Both the position numbers and the translations under genes were made by a program. From Bacillota bacterium (GTDB taxonomy: Bacteria; Bacillota; Clostridia; Christensenellales; Aristaeellaceae), in contig JAEZLW010000087.1 of NCBI GenBank assembly GCA_023415145.1, positions 1 through 9,592 of the forward strand: 9,592 nt of DNA. The letters are read 5' to 3'. The notes beneath the pieces are model-generated. The model was given only the letters and a program-made list of their open reading frames with translations. It was not told the origin of the DNA and ran no database searches. This document shows positions 5,770 to 9,592 of this stretch, piece after piece (positions within the stretch are counted from its first letter, which is position 1; each line of letters starts with the position of its first letter).

Positions 5770-6666
5770 ATGTTTTTATGCGATACCCATTCTGATACCT
5801 TATACGAGGTAGGCTGGAAAAAGAACAATGCAACCGATATTACCCTGGAGCGGGAGCTCAAGGGAAATGTCGCTTTGCAGGTGATGGCTCTTTGGACCGG
5901 TCCCGACGGCAAGGTCGGAGACGTAAAGGGCATTGTTTCTGCCGAGCTTGCCGCTTTGGAAGTATTGAAGGGCAGAGGCTTTAAACAGGTGGATGATCCC
6001 TCTTCGGCCAGGGAGGGGGAGGTTGCCATCCTGCTGTCGGTGGAAGGCGGCGAGGTGTTTGAGGGCGGCATTGAGACTGTGGCGGAATACCGCCAAAAGG
6101 GCGTACGCATGGCCGGCATCACCTGGAACCATGAAAACGACCTGGGCCATCCCGCAAAGGGCGGAAGCACTGAAGGATTGACACCCTATGGCCTGCAAGT
6201 GGTAAAGGAAATGCAGCGGCTTCATATCGCCGTGGATGTTTCGCACCTGAACGAACGGGGTTTTTATGACATCTTTCAAAAGACAAACGTTCCGCCGTTG
6301 GCCTCCCATAGCTGCTGTGCCGCATTAAGACCCCACTTTCGCAACCTGACCGACGAACAGCTTCGTCTCTTAATTAAAGAGGGAGGCTATGTGGGCATCA
6401 ACTTTTACGGGGAATTCCTGACAGATGGCAAGGCCACCGTGGAAACGGTGCTTCAGCACGTGGACTACATTTGCCAGATGGGCGGAGAAAAGCTGGTGGG
6501 CTTCGGCTCCGATTTTGACGGCATTGACGTTTACCCCGAGGGCCTGCGTCATCCGGGGGAGCTTCCCAATTTGATTGAGGGCCTGCGCCGCAGGGGTTAC
6601 GGCGAGCAGGCCATCGCCGGTATCGCCGGACAGAACTTGCTGGATTACTTTAAAAGGATCGTATAG
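5770..6666 (+). CDS. Membrane dipeptidase-type metallohydrolase (peptidase family M19)
   Basis: M19 enzymes are zinc-dependent dipeptidases of the amidohydrolase-like TIM-barrel fold that cleave diverse dipeptides, often including ones with D-residues. The 298-residue product is close to the usual 300-320. Visible metal ligands are the HxD pair H7/D9 in DTHSDT, Glu92 in SVEGGE, His159 in DVSHLN and His180 in ASHSC; Asp248 lies in the conserved GSDFDG. WNHEN (119-123) and GLTPYG (136-141) are also typical. No signal peptide or membrane segment is present, so it should be cytoplasmic despite the family name. The start at 5770 follows AGGAGGA with 5-base spacing; the frame is open further upstream, but that part lies in the repeat. 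The gene ends with tandem stops, TAG TAA. Neighbours do not reveal its substrate. Confidence 0.93.
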   Translation: MFLCDTHSDTLYEVGWKKNNATDITLERELKGNVALQVMALWTGPDGKVGDVKGIVSAELAALEVLKGRGFKQVDDPSSAREGEVAILLSVEGGEVFEGGIETVAEYRQKGVRMAGITWNHENDLGHPAKGGSTEGLTPYGLQVVKEMQRLHIAVDVSHLNERGFYDIFQKTNVPPLASHSCCAALRPHFRNLTDEQLRLLIKEGGYVGINFYGEFLTDGKATVETVLQHVDYICQMGGEKLVGFGSDFDGIDVYPEGLRHPGELPNLIEGLRRRGYGEQAIAGIAGQNLLDYFKRIV

Positions 6667-6700
6667 TAAGCGGGAAGCGTTTCAGAATAGATTTGGTGGA

Positions 6701-6731
6701 ATGCCTTCAAACTAGAATTGTTTGATGGCAA
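6701..6731 (+). repeat. Palindromic flanking repeat, left copy
   Basis: A 31-base inverted repeat whose core is CAAAC-TAGAATT-GTTTG, with arms ATGCCTT and ATGGCA. It matches 7034-7064 at 28 of 31 positions, and one more identical base precedes each copy. It lies 32 bases after the dipeptidase stop and could also act as its 3' hairpin. Confidence 0.85.
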
Positions 6732-7033
6732 CAGACTGCGCAAAACCTTTAGGAGGTATTGGAGGGCAGAAGCCCTCCAATGCTAGATCGCAAATCAGCG
6801 ACATGTGCGGTGAGTGAGGTGAGCGCTGCCAGTGGCAGCAAAGAGCGAGCCGAACGAATCAACCGAAACAAGCGGCTGTAAGCCGCGCCGATTGAGGTTG
6901 CGGAGATTTGCGCAGGAATTTCGAAGAAATTCCTTCCTTGCCCGAGCAAACGGTCGCAAAAATGCTTTGCATTTTTGCAGGGAAGCGAGGGAAAAGCTCG
7001 AAAAAGTGGCGATGCCACTTTTTCGAAACGCAA
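6732..7033 (+). repeat. Hairpin-dense intergenic island of about 300 bp
   Basis: At least six perfect hairpins are packed here: 6758-6767 with 6772-6781 (10 bp), 6825-6830 with 6834-6839, 6872-6877 with 6881-6886, 6915-6922 with 6926-6933 (8 bp), 6956-6965 with 6969-6978 (10 bp) and 6998-7010 with 7014-7026 (13 bp). Most have 3- to 4-base loops. Open frames across it, such as one from a GTG at 6832, lack a ribosome site and recognisable protein features, so I call no gene. The segment is bounded by the palindromes at 6701-6731 and 7034-7064. Confidence 0.75.
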
Positions 7034-7064
7034 ATGCCTCCAAACTAGAATTGTTTGAAGGCAT
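7034..7064 (+). repeat. Palindromic flanking repeat, right copy, just before the ABC gene
   Basis: Arms ATGCCTCCAAAC and GTTTGAAGGCAT surround TAGAATT (11 of 12 positions paired). It is followed at once by TTTCTTT, giving it the look of a terminator or attenuator hairpin, yet it ends only 7 bases before the GGAGG of the next gene. Confidence 0.8.
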
Positions 7065-7082
7065 TTTCTTTGGAGGAAAATC

Positions 7083-7742
7083 ATGATTCAGCTCAACAAC
7101 ATCACCAAAACGTATCCCTTCGGCGGGCTTCAGGTGGCGGCCTTAAGCGATGTAACGCTGTACATCCGACCGCAGGAATATGTATCCATTGTGGGCCCCA
7201 GCGGCTCGGGTAAATCCACGCTGATGAATATCATCGGTTGCCTGGATACGCCCACTTCCGGCTCATACCAGCTGGATGGGCTGAATGTGTCCGGCCTTTC
7301 TGCCAATGAGCTGGCAAACATCCGCTCCAGTAAGATCGGCTTTGTGTTCCAGGGCTTTCATCTGCTGCCCCGCTTGACGGCGCTGGAAAATGTAGCCCTG
7401 CCGCTTTTGTTGCAGGGGGTATCCCCCAAAGTGCGGGAGGAGCGGGCAGCGGAGGCACTCAAGCAGGTAGGGCTTGCCCAGCGGATGGGGCATAAGCCTT
7501 CCCAACTGTCCGGCGGGCAGCAGCAGCGGGTGGCCATCGCCAGGGCGCTGATCCATCATCCCAAGGTTTTGCTGGCGGACGAGCCAACCGGCAGCCTGGA
7601 CGAGCAATCTACGCGGGAGGTATTGACCCTGTTGGAGGGGCTGCATCAAAAGGGCCATACCATCGTATTGATCACCCATGATGCATCGGTAGCCGAACGG
7701 GCGGACCGGCGGGTATCCGTCTCGGCCGGACAGGTGCATTGA
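7083..7742 (+). CDS. ABC transporter ATP-binding protein, MacB/LolD type
   Basis: This is the nucleotide-binding subunit of an ABC exporter-type system, 219 residues, the usual length for this subfamily. It shows Walker A GPSGSGKST (38-46), the Q-loop Gln90 in FVFQGF, the signature LSGGQQQRVAIARAL (142-156), Walker B VLLADEPTGSLD (162-173) and the switch His199 in ITHD. The opening IQLNNITKTYPFGG and the LNVSGLS segment fit the MacB/LolD/SalX group, whose partners are FtsX-like permeases acting in lipoprotein or peptide transport, or antibiotic export. GGAGG (7072-7076) lies 6 bases before the ATG. No permease gene follows: the next genes are on the other strand, so the partner must be encoded elsewhere or has been lost. 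The 139-base gap after it (7743-7881) has no clear gene and no strong terminator. Confidence 0.93.
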   Translation: MIQLNNITKTYPFGGLQVAALSDVTLYIRPQEYVSIVGPSGSGKSTLMNIIGCLDTPTSGSYQLDGLNVSGLSANELANIRSSKIGFVFQGFHLLPRLTALENVALPLLLQGVSPKVREERAAEALKQVGLAQRMGHKPSQLSGGQQQRVAIARALIHHPKVLLADEPTGSLDEQSTREVLTLLEGLHQKGHTIVLITHDASVAERADRRVSVSAGQVH

Positions 7743-7881
7743 GAAGATCCTTAGTCGATCAGTCCTTGCATGATGAGATGAGATAGCCTCTACACCGTCA
7801 GCCATGCCCGTCGCAGTTCTTGCTGATAATCGGGCAGGGACACCAACAGGTCATCCTGAGGGAGTCATGTATCCCATCACA

Positions 7882-8355
7882 TCATTCCCCATGGTAATAA
7901 TCCACCTCATCACCATTCCTAAAAAATGCGCGGTAATGATCCTGGACCAATACCCCAACCTTTTTGGAATCGGGATAAAAGACCACATCGGTGCTGCTGG
8001 CCGTATCCACATCCAGATACACCAGCGTTTCTGTTTCCGATGAATTGGTAATGTTGTGTGCTCCTTTTTCATAGGGCGGGCAGACCACCACATCGCCGGC
8101 TTGCAGGGGTCTGTCTCCTTCCGGTGTCTTCAGCATACCGCTGCCGCGGATAATGTAGAACACCTCTGTTACGTTGGTGTGATAATGGTAAGGGTAGTTG
8201 GTCTTTAGCGGCGGGATTTCATACAAGGCAACCGTGCAGTCGTTTCCGCTGCCACCCATCACCAGATGCTTGATGTACTCAAAGGGCTCATGCTCCTGCT
8301 TGTGGACAGGGGGGAGCTGGCTTATGCTGGCAATGAGAATGTCATCCTTACGCAT
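7882..8355 (-). CDS. Small single-domain cupin protein
   Basis: A 157-residue protein with one cupin beta-barrel. Cupin motif 1 is seen as HYHTNVTEVFYIIRGSG, giving ligands H57, H59 and E64. Motif 2 is GDVVVCPPYEKGAHN with H100. These four residues form the usual metal site. Such proteins range from sugar isomerases to dioxygenases and binding proteins; the substrate cannot be told here. The start at 8355 follows AAGGAGG with good spacing. It is the last gene of the minus-strand group, 67 bases after the GyrI-like gene, and a terminator-like hairpin sits in that gap. Confidence 0.88.
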   Translation of the reverse strand: MRKDDILIASISQLPPVHKQEHEPFEYIKHLVMGGSGNDCTVALYEIPPLKTNYPYHYHTNVTEVFYIIRGSGMLKTPEGDRPLQAGDVVVCPPYEKGAHNITNSSETETLVYLDVDTASSTDVVFYPDSKKVGVLVQDHYRAFFRNGDEVDYYHGE

Positions 8356-8374
8356 GTTCTTCCTCCTTAATGGC

Positions 8375-8411
8375 TAAAAGAAAAACTGGAGCAGGGTAAA
8401 ACATGCTCCGG
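8375..8411 (-). terminator. Rho-independent terminator or attenuator before the cupin gene
   Basis: On the minus strand GGAGCA pairs with TGCTCC (8404-8409 with 8388-8393), extended by a T-G and a C-G pair (8387/8410, 8386/8411). Next comes AGTTTTTCTTTT (down to about 8376). This is a classical terminator shape. It lies just ahead of the cupin ribosome site (8360-8368), so cupin expression probably relies on partial readthrough or on a promoter I cannot identify. Confidence 0.6.
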
Positions 8412-8422
8412 TAAATGCGGTG

Positions 8423-8932
8423 CTATTTTAATTTGCACGGTATGTAGTAATCCAGGATAATCTGCCCCTGCGCATCAGGCGTTGTGAACCGGGGGCAGTT
8501 GTACAGCTCCATACTCCATGTGAAGCCTTCGTTGGTATACCCTTTTTCCTCCAGCGCTTTAGCCGTGTGTTCATGGGCTGTCATGCAGACATCCTGGGTA
8601 GAGTCGCCTTGAATCCAGCCAACCGCCGCACTCGATGACGCGACGGGGTATGACACAAAGCCATCCGGCACGGGACAGCCGGGTTTCATCATCATGCCGC
8701 AGATGTAAGTGAACGTGTTGTCGACGCCCTGAAAGTCGCACATAAAGCCGACATAATCAGTGCACAGAACAAAATCATCGAGCTCTTCCAGCGCACGAAA
8801 CGTTCCGTCGGCAAAGCATTTGTCCCAGAAGGCAGGGATTGGATTTTCCATGCCCATTTGGACCTTGATCTCCTTGCCGACGACACACCATTCGCCTAAG
8901 CTCTTGATTTCAAGCTGAATCAGCTTGGACAT
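8423..8932 (-). CDS. Stand-alone GyrI-like / AraC effector-binding domain protein
   Basis: A 169-residue protein resembling the GyrI-like small-molecule-binding domain found at the C terminus of AraC- and MerR-type regulators and in DNA gyrase inhibitor GyrI. Supporting segments are the opening LIQLEIKSLGEWCVVGKEIKV, the helix NPIPAFWDKCFADGTFRALEEL, the central YICGMMM strand, the segment DGFVSYPVASSSAAVGWIQG with a Tyr before the Pro, and a final strand ending LDYYIPCK. No DNA-binding domain is present, so it probably binds or sequesters small molecules rather than regulating DNA directly. AAAGGA lies 9 bases before the ATG. It ends with TAG. Family assignment is by pattern only. Confidence 0.78.
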   Translation of the reverse strand: MSKLIQLEIKSLGEWCVVGKEIKVQMGMENPIPAFWDKCFADGTFRALEELDDFVLCTDYVGFMCDFQGVDNTFTYICGMMMKPGCPVPDGFVSYPVASSSAAVGWIQGDSTQDVCMTAHEHTAKALEEKGYTNEGFTWSMELYNCPRFTTPDAQGQIILDYYIPCKLK

Positions 8933-8979
8933 GCTTGTTCATCCTTTCTTCTTTTGTAAATGGCCGCTTGATTTGCTGC

Positions 8980-9429
8980 TTATCGCGTGAGTTGCTGGAG
9001 TTGGTTTTTTAGCAGGGTAACCATGCTTATTAACTCTTCAGCGGACGGCCGTTTGGATTCATGGTACATCTCCTCCGGCGGCAAAAGCCAGACCGGCCCG
9101 CGTTTTGGGGTATCGCCGGTGTATCTTGGGAACAGGTGCCAATGGATGTGGCTATCGGCGTTGCCCAATACTTCATAATTCAGCTTTTCAGGTTGAAAGG
9201 CCTCATACACGGCCTTTGATACAAGCACCATTTCCTCCATGTGTTTGTCCCGGAAGGGTTTGGAGAGATGAAAAAGCTCACTTGCGTGTTCCTTGCACAA
9301 AAACAGCGTGTAGCCATGAAAATGCTGGTGATCGCCAAGCACCACATACCCCGTTTCCAATTCGGCCACGAAATAGGGGTTGCGTCCTTCACGGATCAGC
9401 TGGATGCGCTGACAAATCAGGCATGACAT
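8980..9429 (-). CDS. HIT family protein (histidine triad nucleotide hydrolase/transferase)
   Basis: HIT proteins hydrolyse or transfer nucleoside monophosphate groups, for example from AMP-conjugates or dinucleoside polyphosphates. The 149-residue product carries the diagnostic HxHxH motif as HIHWHLFPR (His94, His96, His98) after LGNADS. An N-terminal CxxC (Cys3, Cys6) together with a downstream Cys/His pair near 45-48 may bind a structural zinc. The body (YVVLGDHQHFHGYTLFLCKEH) fits the family. GGAGG lies 7-8 bases upstream of the ATG at 9429. It starts 25 bases after the stop of the acetyltransferase gene, so the two are probably co-transcribed. The substrate is unknown. Confidence 0.92.
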   Translation of the reverse strand: MSCLICQRIQLIREGRNPYFVAELETGYVVLGDHQHFHGYTLFLCKEHASELFHLSKPFRDKHMEEMVLVSKAVYEAFQPEKLNYEVLGNADSHIHWHLFPRYTGDTPKRGPVWLLPPEEMYHESKRPSAEELISMVTLLKNQLQQLTR

Positions 9430-9454
9430 AAGCTTTTCCTCCCTGGATGCTGTT

Positions 9455-9592
9455 TTAAGGCTGTTGTGCCAAAAACTCGTCCTTCAGCAGCCGGTAGACG
9501 ACCCTGTCTTTCAGCCTTCCGTTATGCCAAACAAATTGCTTGAACTCCGCTTCCTTGATAAAGCCGCACTTTTGCATGACCCGCTCGGAGCC
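9455..9592 (-). CDS. GNAT-family acetyltransferase, C-terminal fragment (continues beyond window)
   Basis: Only the last 45 codons and the TAA stop are inside the window. The peptide reads SERVMQKCGFIKEAEFKQF and then a segment ending DRVVYRLLKDEF. The pattern of S-x-R-V-M-x-K-x-G-F followed by a short strand, a D-x-V-x-Y and an L-x-x-E-x tail is the C-terminal part of RimJ/RimL-type GNAT N-acetyltransferases, which use acetyl-CoA. The acetyl acceptor cannot be guessed from this fragment. It is the upstream partner of the HIT gene. Confidence 0.8.
   Translation of the reverse strand, partial: GSERVMQKCGFIKEAEFKQFVWHNGRLKDRVVYRLLKDEFLAQQP

Noticed and set aside
6832..7086. 84-codon plus-strand frame in the hairpin island
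   Set aside because: It begins at a GTG inside a hairpin, has no ribosome site, and its Arg/Lys/Ala-rich peptide is what palindromic repeat DNA produces; it also overlaps the ABC start.
7743..7881. Pseudogene remnant or bidirectional terminator between the ABC and cupin genes
   Set aside because: Only a weak 6-bp pairing (7805-7810 with 7831-7836) and no recognisable coding remnant; nothing supportable.
2120..8425. Genome-wide recoding of TAG as a sense codon
   Set aside because: TAG ends the GyrI-like gene at 8423 (readthrough would add unrelated residues through the next ribosome site) and ends the dipeptidase gene, followed at once by TAA.

Overview
The window looks like chromosomal DNA of a Gram-positive anaerobe of the Clostridia (Bacillota). 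This is inferred from strong AGGAGG-type ribosome binding sites, a CIRCE/HrcA operator, short genes in compact co-directional groups, moderately high GC, and the clostridial flavour of the HtpG, GuaB and M19 dipeptidase sequences. I cannot assign a genus.

Layout. Positions 1-1817 (minus) hold almost all of htpG (Hsp90), which runs off the left edge just short of its C terminus. Its upstream region carries a near-perfect CIRCE operator (1930-1956) and a sigma-A type promoter. Divergently, a strong promoter (2025-2053) drives guaB (IMP dehydrogenase, 2138-3598), whose reading frame is broken by one in-frame TAG at 2696-2698. Next comes a guaA-like gene (3960-5432), an M19 membrane-dipeptidase-type gene (5770-6666) and a MacB/LolD-type ABC ATPase (7083-7742), all plus strand. 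The right end is a minus-strand group read from right to left: a GNAT acetyltransferase tail (beyond 9592 to 9455), a HIT-family protein, a stand-alone GyrI-like effector-binding protein and a small cupin.

The main surprises are in the guanine-nucleotide genes. guaB has a premature amber codon in its second CBS domain. The GuaA homologue has lost the catalytic Cys and His of its glutaminase domain, and several motifs of the synthetase half are also replaced. XMP-to-GMP synthesis from this locus may therefore be ammonia-dependent, altered or absent, and the organism may have other copies elsewhere.

The second surprise is between the plus-strand genes. All three gaps (3599-3959, 5433-5769, 6667-7082) are long for this compact layout and full of hairpins. 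Two share a related element in which base changes keep the pairing. One contains a candidate multibranched RNA fold. The third is bounded by two near-identical palindromes about 333 bp apart and shares inverted repeat sequence with the second gap. These look like members of a family of intergenic, structured, possibly mobile repeats.
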